From contig JAEEWG010000008.1 of the NCBI GenBank assembly GCA_016287245.1, forward strand, positions 1-64,000: DNA of 64,000 nt, read 5' to 3'. Origin of the DNA: Clostridia bacterium. GTDB taxonomy: Bacteria > Bacillota > Clostridia > Saccharofermentanales > Saccharofermentanaceae. Both the position numbers and the translations under genes were made by a program. This document shows, in pieces, positions 26,829-37,577 of this stretch; the first letter of the stretch is position 1; every line of letters begins with the position of its first letter. The notes below the pieces were generated by a model. That model did not search any database. It saw nothing but the letters and a program-made list of their open reading frames with translations, and was not told where the DNA came from.

Positions 26829-28298
26829 ATGGGGTATAAAAGTAATCGAAAGAAAGGGACCGCACTGCGGATCCTGCTCATTATATGCGTCACATCCGTT
26901 GCCATCGCCATGGTCATCGCAGAAAAGGAAAAACGTCTGCGCCTTTCTTCGCCTATAAGCGCTTCCCCTTCTGAAGCCGTCCTTTCCGGCTCTTCCGAAA
27001 CGGCATTTTCTGTTTCCGCTGATGCCAGGACGCAGGAACCATCTTCCGATCACATGGATGAAACTTCCGGAAAAGAACCGGTCGCTTCTTATCCTCTCTA
27101 CGGCTTTTCCGAAAAAGACTCTTTGGATCAGATGATCTACTGGGACCGCCAGATCGCCTGTGCAGCAGGAAGAAAAGAGCTTCTTTCCGAACTTTCTTCG
27201 CTTCCTCTTCCCTATTCCCTCTCGACAAAATATAAACTTTACCGGCAGCCGGTCTATGTCGATCTGATCGCCGTCGGCGATAACCTGTATCACACAAGCA
27301 TCACCAACTACGGAAAGCAGGAAGACGGCTCATATAACTACGATTCGATCTATGCCAACATCAAAGACTACATCAAGGACATCGACGTCAAGGTCATCAA
27401 CCAGGAAGTCGTTCTAACCGCCGATCCTTCCAAATGGTCGGGATTTCCTGTTTTCGCGGCGCCGATCGAGTGCGGACAGGCCGTCGTCAAGGCCGGTTTT
27501 AACGTCATCACTCATGCCACCAACCACAGCTGGGACAAGGGAAAGGATGTCGCATTGGAAGATATCGCCTTCTGGAAGAGCCAGGAGGGCGTCATCCTGA
27601 CCGGCATGTACGATTCCCAGGAAGACCGCGACAAGATCGATATCGGCGAATATAACGGCATTAAGATCGCGTTTTTGAATTACACCTATAATCTCAACGG
27701 CTACAGTCTTCCTAAGGACGCACCGTATATGGTCAACCTTCTGCGCCCCGAGATCTTCGTGCCGGATATTGAAAAGGCAAAAGAACTCGCTGACATCGTG
27801 ATCGTTTTCCCTCACTGGGGAGAAGAATATCAGACAACACCCAGCGCATATCAGAGAAATGTAGCAAGGCAGCTCGCGGAAGCCGGTGCCGACCTGATCA
27901 TCGGATGCCATCCGCACGTCGTCCAGCCGCTGGAGATCCTGGAGCTGGAAGACGGCCGTCAGGTCCCCTGCTTCTATTCTTTAGGAAACTTTATCGCGAA
28001 TATGCCTCGAGCAGACAGATGTGTAGAGGCAATGGCCCGTGTCCGGATCCGTAAACTGGGTGATAAAGTCTCCCTTGAATATGTAGAGGCTGTTCCCCTC
28101 GTCAATTTCTATACCCCGCAGTTTACCGGCTATACCGCCTATCTGGCCGAAGACTATACCGACGAGATCGCAAAGACCCACAGAAATCCGGATGTGACAC
28201 CTCGCTATGTGGAAAATTTCTGGAACAATATCTTTAAGATCAGCTACTATTCCTTTTCCGACGAGAAAAAAATACCGTCTGAAGAAATGTCTAATTAG
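26829..28298 (+). CDS. CapA-family protein, membrane anchored
   Basis: A 489-residue protein with an N-terminal membrane anchor (about residues 11-28) and a Ser-rich linker, followed by a CapA metallophosphatase-like domain. Motifs are VGDNLYHTSI near 165, THATNHSWDKG near 235, VIVFPHWGEEY near 330 and GCHPHVVQP near 365. The family is named for poly-gamma-glutamate capsule synthesis, but isolated members like this one have no proven role. CapB and CapC are absent. It is followed by a PstS-like lipoprotein 35 bases later. I choose the ATG at 26829 because AAGGGG precedes it. Confidence 0.85.
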   Translation: MGYKSNRKKGTALRILLIICVTSVAIAMVIAEKEKRLRLSSPISASPSEAVLSGSSETAFSVSADARTQEPSSDHMDETSGKEPVASYPLYGFSEKDSLDQMIYWDRQIACAAGRKELLSELSSLPLPYSLSTKYKLYRQPVYVDLIAVGDNLYHTSITNYGKQEDGSYNYDSIYANIKDYIKDIDVKVINQEVVLTADPSKWSGFPVFAAPIECGQAVVKAGFNVITHATNHSWDKGKDVALEDIAFWKSQEGVILTGMYDSQEDRDKIDIGEYNGIKIAFLNYTYNLNGYSLPKDAPYMVNLLRPEIFVPDIEKAKELADIVIVFPHWGEEYQTTPSAYQRNVARQLAEAGADLIIGCHPHVVQPLEILELEDGRQVPCFYSLGNFIANMPRADRCVEAMARVRIRKLGDKVSLEYVEAVPLVNFYTPQFTGYTAYLAEDYTDEIAKTHRNPDVTPRYVENFWNNIFKISYYSFSDEKKIPSEEMSN

Positions 28299-28333
28299 TA
28301 AATAGACCAGATAGGAAAGGTGAGGTTTTGATT

Positions 28334-29446
28334 ATGAAAAGAAATAAGAATCTGCTTAGTATCTTTCTGTGCCTGAGCATTGTTCTCAGCGTGGCATGTG
28401 CGACAGAAAACAATGATGAAAAGACAGGCGGAAAGCTGCCCTCCTCTGAATCAACTACTGAAGTTGCGGAAACAGAAGCTCCGACAACCACTACCACCAA
28501 AGAAACAGAAGAGACCACGCCGGTCGTAACCGTCTCTGCTACACCAACGATTTCACCCACACCGACACCTCCAGAAATGGATAAAGACAAGTCGGAACTT
28601 TCGATGGAAGAGTTATTCAAGTTTTATCCGGAAGATTTCCCGGTCATTGACAGTTCCACGGCGAGAAAACCGATCACAGAAGAGATCTACAACTACTTTA
28701 TGAGCAATTATTCCGGAGAGGATAAGCTTCCGCTCTGTTCGAAGACCCATGGTGCCTGGCTGAATCTTGCAGATAAAGTCGCGGACCTTGTCTTCCTTGT
28801 GGCTCCGACGGAAGAAGAAGAATCCCACTTCCGCGAAGTAAAGGTCAATATCGAGATGAAACCTTATGGCTATGACGGACTGGGCTTTATCGTCAGCCCG
28901 GACTGCCCCGTCAAGAGTCTGACTCAGGAACAGATCCGCGGCATTTATGAATGCAAGATCACCAACTGGAAAGAAGTCGGTGGTCCGGATGCCGAGATCC
29001 ATCCGTATTTCAGAGATGAACAGTCCGGAAGCCAGCGTCTCTTCGAAGATTTTCTCTGGCCGGATGGAGATGCTCCGGATTTTTCTTCCATGATGGACCA
29101 CTTCTATTTTGAAGACGATATGGAAAGCATCACCGACTCCGTTTCCGCTGACAAGTATGCCATCGGCTACAACATCATCTCCTATCTCGGCTGGGCCTTT
29201 GATGAAGGCTATATCGATCTGGTCGCAATCGACGGCGTAGTCCCGAAGACCGAGACCTTCAAAGACAACTCCTATCCTTATATCACCACCGCATATGTCG
29301 CCATCCGTGCAGACGAACCGAAGGACAGTCCGGCCAGAAGACTGTATGACTGGATCGGTTCCGAAAAGAGTGTCGAGATCATCTCCGGAAACAGTTCCCT
29401 GTCCGTCAACGTCGGCGAATCGAAGATCCTGAAATATGATTCGTAA
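28334..29446 (+). CDS. Phosphate-binding-protein-like (PstS-like) lipoprotein
   Basis: A 370-residue lipoprotein: signal ending at SIVLSVAC, a Thr/Glu/Pro-rich linker (about 22-80), then a PBP-like_2 domain. VKSLTQEQIRGIYECKITNWKEVGG near residue 195 and FRDEQSGSQRLFEDF near 230 are hallmarks of PstS-type ligand binding. No phosphate transporter genes are nearby, so it may serve as a free-standing sensor or binding protein. GGTGAGG lies 8 bases before the ATG; a TTG two codons earlier is not needed. A terminator follows. Confidence 0.85.
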   Translation: MKRNKNLLSIFLCLSIVLSVACATENNDEKTGGKLPSSESTTEVAETEAPTTTTTKETEETTPVVTVSATPTISPTPTPPEMDKDKSELSMEELFKFYPEDFPVIDSSTARKPITEEIYNYFMSNYSGEDKLPLCSKTHGAWLNLADKVADLVFLVAPTEEEESHFREVKVNIEMKPYGYDGLGFIVSPDCPVKSLTQEQIRGIYECKITNWKEVGGPDAEIHPYFRDEQSGSQRLFEDFLWPDGDAPDFSSMMDHFYFEDDMESITDSVSADKYAIGYNIISYLGWAFDEGYIDLVAIDGVVPKTETFKDNSYPYITTAYVAIRADEPKDSPARRLYDWIGSEKSVEIISGNSSLSVNVGESKILKYDS

Positions 29447-29488
29447 TGAATTCCGATAGAGGAAGAAAAAAGATAAAACCATCGAAAA

Positions 29489-29515
29489 GCCCTCTCAGCA
29501 TGTCCCTGAGAGGGC
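29489..29515 (+). terminator. Terminator after the PstS-like gene
   Basis: GCCCTCTCAG and CTGAGAGGGC form a perfect 10-base stem with a 7-base loop, flanked by AAAA and TTT. It ends the plus-strand transcript and marks the left edge of an AT-rich segment. Confidence 0.85.
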
Positions 29516-29588
29516 TTTCACTTATCGTTAGGTATTCGTTATCCTATAGAAACTTTTTTCATCATCACATTCTCGAGCCATACCCAAA

Positions 29589-30335
29589 TCAGGCCGTTCC
29601 AAAAACCTTATACTCCTGATGAGATAAGACAAAATCGTCATATACCGATTTCATTTCTCCATGAAGATTGAATCTGAAACTGAATGATAGAACAATGCCA
29701 TGACTTTCGTAATAACAAACCGACTCCAAAACTCGAAGAAGGTTTTCTCGATCAGTATTCACCGGATCTTCTGTGAATTCGAAATACTGCAGGTTTTGCA
29801 TCTCAGCAAGAACATCATAATCATCAAATAACAGATTAAACGAAACAGTAATTGAATCATAATTGACAGGACAACTCCTAAACATCGAGAGCCGTATTGT
29901 TTCATCAGTATTTACGATTAGTTCATTGAAACACTTCTCGCCAGATCGTTTAACGACACTGGCATAAAAATGTCCTCCGTCATAGGATCTTTGATCAGCG
30001 CCAATCGAGAATATCCGGATTTCAACTCTGGAGTTGTTTTCAAGGAAACAAGAATTCGAGTGTTCTTCCAGATACTTATTTGAGCATTCAGTGATTGAAT
30101 ATATTTTTTCCAGAGAACAGGTTCCTTTAAAACTTAGTATAGCACTTGAGTTGGTACTTTCTGTAATCTTCCAGTACTCCAATCCATCCAGGCTGTCTGA
30201 TTCCTGTAGATACTCGTATAATCTTTTGGTCTCTTTCTTTTCCTCGGAATAGAAAAACTTAGCACAAGCAACACTCATTAACATTAGCGGTGTTAATGAT
30301 GCTGCTATAAATGTTGCTACTATTCTTTTTTGCAT
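29589..30335 (-). CDS. Predicted lipoprotein of unknown function in an AT-rich island
   Basis: A 248-residue protein starting MQKRIVATFIAASLTPLMLM, with a probable lipobox cysteine at SVAC. The start at 30335 has a perfect AAAGGAG 7 bases upstream. The mature part has alternating hydrophobic and polar residues suggesting a small beta-rich extracellular domain; I see no family motif. It follows the broken C39-like gene by 25 bases and probably formed an operon with it. Base composition is visibly more AT-rich than the flanks, suggesting foreign origin. Confidence 0.7.
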   Translation of the reverse strand: MQKRIVATFIAASLTPLMLMSVACAKFFYSEEKKETKRLYEYLQESDSLDGLEYWKITESTNSSAILSFKGTCSLEKIYSITECSNKYLEEHSNSCFLENNSRVEIRIFSIGADQRSYDGGHFYASVVKRSGEKCFNELIVNTDETIRLSMFRSCPVNYDSITVSFNLLFDDYDVLAEMQNLQYFEFTEDPVNTDRENLLRVLESVCYYESHGIVLSFSFRFNLHGEMKSVYDDFVLSHQEYKVFGTA

Positions 30336-30360
30336 ATTATTCTCCTTTACAAGAATCAAA

Positions 30361-31519
30361 TCAAGTAATCACTATAATGATATTACCAAAATCCCATCCA
30401 CGAAACATAAGCGAACTATAGTTTGTACCAGTTAGAGGGCCTTGAGAAAGTAAACGATGGTCTCGAACTAGTTCAATGTATTCAGAGAAGATAATGTATT
30501 GTTCTCTTCCACCATTCGATACTCTCAGATATGCTTCATCAGCAATATCATCAAAAATAACACCTGTAACAGTATAATAGTGTTGTGAAGCAGCATCAGA
30601 AGTTAGTATGAAACCACAGTTTGAATCCCCAAGTGTCTTTCCACTAGATGTCACACTTGTTGAAAACTCATAATAATTCAAAGCATAATCATCATCAATG
30701 CAGAGAGACATAATAACAGGTCTTAATCTGCGTAACATATATACTATAGCTTCTAAATCCAAGTCTGGATTGTTTGTATTAATTGAATGTGGATACACGT
30801 CAATATCCAAACCAGTTTCATCACATAAGGCCTCTAAAGCTTGACACATTGACCCGTAAAAAACTCCAAATGGCGTAGCAGCAGTCCCATATAAAGTCAG
30901 ATTGTTTCTCACAAAATCATAATAATCTGAGAAGTCATATTTCTGTGCCCCCACAAACAAGTAACTATATACATCTGAAAAAGATATTAATCCACATCCA
31001 CTCGTGCAAATATATTGATCATCGCTATCTTTATTCACGATTCCGAACCAATCTTGATTTCCTCCATAGCTTGGATTTGAAGAGCCCGAACCTGGGTGAT
31101 TATATACTCCAACAAATCGCTTATCATCTTCCGAAGGATCATATATTCCTCCAAGTCCCATAGTCCAAATATTGCTCTTTTTAGGTGATGGATCTATTGC
31201 ATCACTATAGTAATCCTCATCTGTATCTGTTAACAGCGGATCACTTTTTGCTAGGTATAGTGTCCACAGATCGCAGATCAAACGTAAGATACCAGTTATG
31301 TATAATATCTGTACCAGTATTTGTGACATGAAATTCGAGATTGGCAAACGAATCCCAAGCTGATACTACAGTGGCATCAACCTCGAACTCCAGCTCTTCA
31401 ATAACGGAATAATAATCTGAAGTTCTATGCCCAGCAAATATCCTTTCGGGTGCAATAGACAATAACAAAAAAACTGACAACAACACACAAAGACACCTTA
31501 CCCAGCGATTTCCAAACAT
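30361..31519 (-). pseudogene. Decayed secreted protein: signal peptide, CBM-like start, Asp-rich repeat, C39-like protease
   Basis: Two overlapping open frames read as one interrupted gene. The upstream piece (31241-31519) has GGAGGA before its start, a signal peptide, and the beginning of a carbohydrate-binding-like fold (FHVTNTGTDIIHNWYLTFDL). It stops after 92 residues. The downstream piece (30361 to about 31347, another frame) has no ribosome binding site and continues with SDPLLTDTDEDYYSDAIDPSP, a calcium-binding Asp-rich repeat. After that comes a C39-like fold with the likely catalytic Cys in TSGCGLISFSD and His in SQHYYTVTG. The CBM is cut short where the frames meet, so the lesion looks like a deletion plus frameshift rather than one missing base. 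The assignment to C39 is by motif only. Confidence 0.6.
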
Positions 31520-31761
31520 AATACGTCCTCCGTCAGGTCACTAAATGATACTATTCTCAAGGATGTCTGGCCCCCAATGCCTACCTATCCTTATATCGTT
31601 TAGATTATCATGACTAACAATTAAAGTAAATCATCAGGATGTATGTATGTGAATCGAAAAATTATCTCCATTTACTCTCGATAATTCAGTTAATCACAAT
31701 TTATCTTATGTCCTGCAAAAAACAGCAATTGCTGGCTCTATATATGCTGTCAGTTAATGTT
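31520..31761. other. AT-rich intergenic stretch
   Basis: No gene is visible in these 240 bases between dnaJ and the decayed secreted gene. The dnaJ side contains a short palindrome CAGCAATTGCTG (31725-31736) with TTTTTT after it on the minus strand, a weak candidate for the end of the heat-shock transcript. Confidence 0.4.
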
Positions 31762-32892
31762 TTACATTCCGAACATGTTCTTAACTCTGTCGAAGAAGGA
31801 TCCTCTCTTCTGGTAGTTCTTTTCCGTAAGAGAAGAATCAAAGGCGCGAAGCTTCGACTTCTGGTCTTCGGAAAGTTTGACCGGAACTTCTACGGAGAAG
31901 CGTACGGTGTGATCGCCGCGCTTTCCGGAACGGTTCTTGTACGGAATACCCTTGCCCTGAAGTGTCAGCGTATCGCCCGGCTGGGTGCCTTCCTTGACGC
32001 GTACGGACTGCTGTCCGTCGATCGTAACGACATTGACGTCGGCACCGAGTGCGGCCTGCATGAATGTGATCGGCACTTCGCAGTAGGTATTTACGCCCTG
32101 ACGCTGGAGGATCGGATGGGGCTTAACACGGAACTGGATATAGAGTGTTCCGTTCGGGCCGCCACGCATGCCCGGCTCACCTTCGTTTGCGATCGGGAGC
32201 ATATCTCCGGTATCTACACCTGCAGGGATATGGACCTTTAATTCCTTCTTGATGACCGCACGTCCTCTGCCGTGGCAGTTCGGGCACGGGTTCTTGATGA
32301 CGGTACCTCTGCCGTTACATGCCGGGCAGTCCTTGGTCATCATGGTCATGCCGAAAAGCGTCTGCATCTGCTGCTGGATACGTCCGCTTCCTTTACAGGT
32401 CGGACATGTCTCCGGCTGGGAGCCTGCAGCGGCACCGGAACCGTGACATACGGAACAGATGTCTTCTTTGTTGATCGTAATGGTCTTATCGACACCGAAA
32501 GCCGCTTCCATAAATTCAAGCGACATGTTGTAACGGAGGTCGGAACCTCTGACCGGTCCGTTCTTTCTTCTTCCGCCGCCGCCAAATGCGCCGCCGAAGA
32601 ACGATCCGAAGATATCTCCGAGATCGACGGCCGTTCCATTGAATCCGGAGAAGCCCTGTCCATCGACACCGGCATGACCGAACTGATCGTACGCCCTTCT
32701 CTTATCCGCATCAGAAAGCACGGCATAGGCTTCGTTACATTCCTTGAACTTCGCCTCTGCCTCCTTATCTCCCGGGTGCAGGTCCGGGTGGTACTGCTTG
32801 GCCATCTTACGGTAAGCCTTTTTCAGTTCATCGTCTGAAACACCGCGGTTTACCCCGAGGACCTCATAATAATCTCGCTTTTGCTCAGCCAA
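31762..32892 (-). CDS. dnaJ: Chaperone protein DnaJ
   Basis: A 376-residue type I DnaJ. The J domain has the HPD motif in [15 protein letters not shown] near residue 34. A Gly/Phe-rich region (about 75-110) with [10 protein letters not shown] follows, then four CxxCxGxG zinc motifs between about 142 and 215, and the C-terminal substrate-binding domains. It stimulates DnaK ATP hydrolysis and delivers unfolded clients. The start is TTG, with AAGGAGG about 9 bases upstream. It is the last gene of the hrcA operon, 100 bases after dnaK, with a hairpin in between. Confidence 0.96.
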   Translation of the reverse strand: MAEQKRDYYEVLGVNRGVSDDELKKAYRKMAKQYHPDLHPGDKEAEAKFKECNEAYAVLSDADKRRAYDQFGHAGVDGQGFSGFNGTAVDLGDIFGSFFGGAFGGGGRRKNGPVRGSDLRYNMSLEFMEAAFGVDKTITINKEDICSVCHGSGAAAGSQPETCPTCKGSGRIQQQMQTLFGMTMMTKDCPACNGRGTVIKNPCPNCHGRGRAVIKKELKVHIPAGVDTGDMLPIANEGEPGMRGGPNGTLYIQFRVKPHPILQRQGVNTYCEVPITFMQAALGADVNVVTIDGQQSVRVKEGTQPGDTLTLQGKGIPYKNRSGKRGDHTVRFSVEVPVKLSEDQKSKLRAFDSSLTEKNYQKRGSFFDRVKNMFGM

Positions 32893-32911
32893 AGCTTTCT
32901 TCCTCCTTCAT

Positions 32912-32953
32912 CGGCAGAAGGCTGTGCACGAAAACCCGTGTACAGCCTTGCCG
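32912..32953 (-). other. Intercistronic hairpin between dnaK and dnaJ
   Basis: Arms of about 17 bases (CGGCAGAAGGCTGTGCACG and its partner ending GCCTTGCCG) form a long stem with a 7-base loop and two mismatches. There is no T-run after it, so it is more likely a processing or stabilising element than a terminator. Confidence 0.55.
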
Positions 32954-32990
32954 TTTACGTCAATTCTTTTTCGTGGAATAGTCCACTCTA

Positions 32991-35484
<2,494 letters not shown>

Positions 35485-35520
35485 AGTGTTACTCCTTTAC
35501 ATATATAGTTTCGATATTGA

Positions 35521-36111
35521 CTAGTTCGCAACTTTCACGAGCGTGTGGCGGATCACCTTGTCTTTACAGCAATAGCCTCTCTGAAAGACCTGTACGATCT
35601 CCTGCTCGCCGAAATTGTCATCTTCTACGTGCATGACGGCTTCGTGAAGGTTCGGGTCAAAGGTCTCGCCCTCTTTTCCCTCGATCTCCGTGACACCGAG
35701 TTTTCCGAGGACCGCGCCGGCCTGTTTCCCGATGAGACGGATACCTTCGGCAACCTTCTCCACAGAAGTCTCATCCATGTTCTCGGAGGAGATCACGGCT
35801 CGCTCGATATCATCTACGAGCGGAAGCCATTCCTTAACGACCTCAGCGATCGCATCGGCATAGATGCCTTCCTTCTCCTTCTGTGTACGTCTTCTGAAAT
35901 TGTCGTACTCAGCCAGAAGTCTCATATAGCGGTCTTTCATCTCCGCAAGTTCCGAAGCGGTATCGTTTTCTTCCGAAGATCCGGCATCTTCGCCTTCTGC
36001 TTCTTCAGATGCTTCCTCTACCTCATCTTCCGGGAACTCCAGGACTTCTTCTTTTTCTTCCGAAGCCTGATTCTCGATCTCCTGGTTTTCGTCTTTGTCA
36101 TGCTTTTTCAT
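35521..36111 (-). CDS. grpE: Nucleotide exchange factor GrpE
   Basis: A 196-residue GrpE. The first 60 residues are an acidic Glu/Ser-rich tail, then a long helix (YMRLLAEYDNFRRRTQKEKEG, about 65-85) and the C-terminal beta domain with VTEIEGKEGETFDPNLHEAV and VIRHTLVKV. It speeds ADP release from DnaK. It follows hrcA by 62 bases. Confidence 0.95.
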   Translation of the reverse strand: MKKHDKDENQEIENQASEEKEEVLEFPEDEVEEASEEAEGEDAGSSEENDTASELAEMKDRYMRLLAEYDNFRRRTQKEKEGIYADAIAEVVKEWLPLVDDIERAVISSENMDETSVEKVAEGIRLIGKQAGAVLGKLGVTEIEGKEGETFDPNLHEAVMHVEDDNFGEQEIVQVFQRGYCCKDKVIRHTLVKVAN

Positions 36112-36173
36112 GATGCTTTGTTTTTCCTTCTTTCGTTATCTTTATCGTCTGCCCTGATCCTTATATCTCACGG

Positions 36174-37214
36174 CTATTTCAGTTTTTCGTCGATCATCAT
36201 CCTCACGAAATTGATCTGCGAGATGACCTTGCTGTATTCCATTCTCTTCGGACCGATGACACCGATATTGCCGGCCACCTTGCCGCCGACGTTATAGGTC
36301 GTGGTGATAAAGCTGCAGTCATCAAGTCCATCGAGCGTGATCTCCTGACCGATGCGGATCATGTACTCTTTCTTCTCGTCCTGCTTCGTGACTTCATCGA
36401 CATAACCTGCGACAAGTCCGTCATGCGAAAGCGTATCGAAAAGACCCTGTGCACGTCTGGTGTCCGAGAACTCCGGAAGAGCGAGCATCTTATGCTTGCC
36501 CTGCATGTACACATCGAGGTTATCCGCCTGCTTAATGGCTGTATAGGCTTCGTAGAGGACCTGGTTTAAAAGCGCATCCGGAAGTTCGACTTTCCGGTTC
36601 CCCTTGGCGGCCGTAGCAACCGTGATCAGAGAGATCTCTGAAAGCGGCATTCCGCTTAAGCCCTGTTCAACGGCAATGGATATCTGCGCGATCTGATCCT
36701 GTGTCAGGAAATCCGGGATCCTCACCATCCTGTTCTTTACGACGCCTGCCGAAAGAACGACGACTACGAGGACTTTTCCGGGCTCGATCATGAGCATCTT
36801 GAGCTGTGTTAAGTAGCTGCTCGTAAGCTTCGGGGTCATGGCCAGGGAGATATATCCGGTCTGATCGGAAAGTGCGGAAGAGGCAGCCTTCAAAAGACCT
36901 GCGATCTCGTCGAAGCTCACACTGAGCTTTTCCTTGATCTCCTGTCCTTCCTCATCGGAAAGGTGATCGACCTTCATCAGGGAATCGACATACTCTCTGT
37001 ATCCTTTATCCGAAGGAATACGTCCGGCCGATGTGTGCGGCTTCTCCAGATATCCCATCTGTTCCAGTTCAGCCATATCATTACGAAGTGTTGCGGAGCT
37101 GACCATGAAATCATGACGATCGATCAAAGCCTTCGAGCCCACCGGCTCACAAGTCGCGACATAATCGTCCACGATCGCCTGAAGAACTTCTTTTTTCCGA
37201 TTATCCAAAGCCAT
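36174..37214 (-). CDS. hrcA: Heat-inducible transcription repressor HrcA
   Basis: A 346-residue HrcA with an N-terminal winged helix (RKKEVLQAIVDDYVATCEPVGSKAL), the segment GYLEKPHTSAGRIPSDKGYREYVD near residue 55, and the C-terminal GAF-like part ending VIGPKRMEYSKVISQINFV. It represses its own operon by binding CIRCE. GGAGG precedes the start, and a perfect CIRCE lies 35 bases upstream of the start codon. Confidence 0.96.
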   Translation of the reverse strand: MALDNRKKEVLQAIVDDYVATCEPVGSKALIDRHDFMVSSATLRNDMAELEQMGYLEKPHTSAGRIPSDKGYREYVDSLMKVDHLSDEEGQEIKEKLSVSFDEIAGLLKAASSALSDQTGYISLAMTPKLTSSYLTQLKMLMIEPGKVLVVVVLSAGVVKNRMVRIPDFLTQDQIAQISIAVEQGLSGMPLSEISLITVATAAKGNRKVELPDALLNQVLYEAYTAIKQADNLDVYMQGKHKMLALPEFSDTRRAQGLFDTLSHDGLVAGYVDEVTKQDEKKEYMIRIGQEITLDGLDDCSFITTTYNVGGKVAGNIGVIGPKRMEYSKVISQINFVRMMIDEKLK

Positions 37215-37248
37215 GTCCGCACCTCCTTCGACTGTTTCAAAGTACGGT

Positions 37249-37275
37249 TTAGCACTCTTCCTCCCCGAGTGCTAA
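37249..37275 (-). promoter_or_regulatory. CIRCE operator (HrcA site)
   Basis: TTAGCACTC (37249-37257), a 9-base spacer, then GAGTGCTAA (37267-37275): a perfect match to the CIRCE consensus. It lies directly downstream of the -10 element of the hrcA promoter, so it should control the whole hrcA-grpE-clpP-dnaK-dnaJ unit. Confidence 0.97.
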
Positions 37276-37279
37276 ACCA

Positions 37280-37308
37280 ACTTTAACACTATAGTCAAAG
37301 AATGTCAA
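37280..37308 (-). promoter_or_regulatory. hrcA operon promoter
   Basis: On the minus strand TTGACA (37303-37308), 17 bases, TAAAGT (37280-37285). CIRCE begins 4 bases after the -10 box. Confidence 0.75.
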
Positions 37309-37340
37309 ATATTATCTTTAAAGATCAGAAAAAACTTTTC

Positions 37341-37565
37341 TCAATAAATCGTACGGATCGATTTCGGATCGATTCCCACAGAACGGCAAAAGGCCTCTAT
37401 TTCAAGAGGCCCCTCCACTTTTTTCACATCACGGTAATGCCCTGTCGTCTTATCGACAAAGCCACAAGTCGCTTCTCCGGTACAGATGCTTTTCTTGATC
37501 ACAGGCTCTTCCCGGGAAGGATCAAAAGGAATGATTTCTTCTTTTTTCTTCTTAAAAAGACTCAT
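37341..37565 (-). CDS. Small conserved protein of unknown function
   Basis: A 74-residue protein beginning MSLFKKKKEE and containing CTGEATCGFVDKTTGHYRDV and a C-terminal GIDPKSIRTIY. It resembles a short uncharacterised protein common in Bacillota with the core CTGE...GF.D..TG; I recall no proven function. It starts 12 bases after the zinc-ribbon gene upstream and has almost no ribosome binding site, so coupling is likely. A TTG two codons upstream is an alternative start. A terminator-like hairpin lies inside the coding sequence. Confidence 0.65.
   Translation of the reverse strand: MSLFKKKKEEIIPFDPSREEPVIKKSICTGEATCGFVDKTTGHYRDVKKVEGPLEIEAFCRSVGIDPKSIRTIY
37388..37411 (-). terminator. Terminator-like hairpin inside a small gene
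   Basis: GGCCTCT (37392-37398) and AGAGGCC (37405-37411) with a 6-base loop; on the minus strand TTTT follows. It falls within the last third of the 74-residue gene rather than after it, so it may be an attenuating structure or chance. Confidence 0.45.
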
Positions 37566-37577
37566 CGTCAAAAAGGA

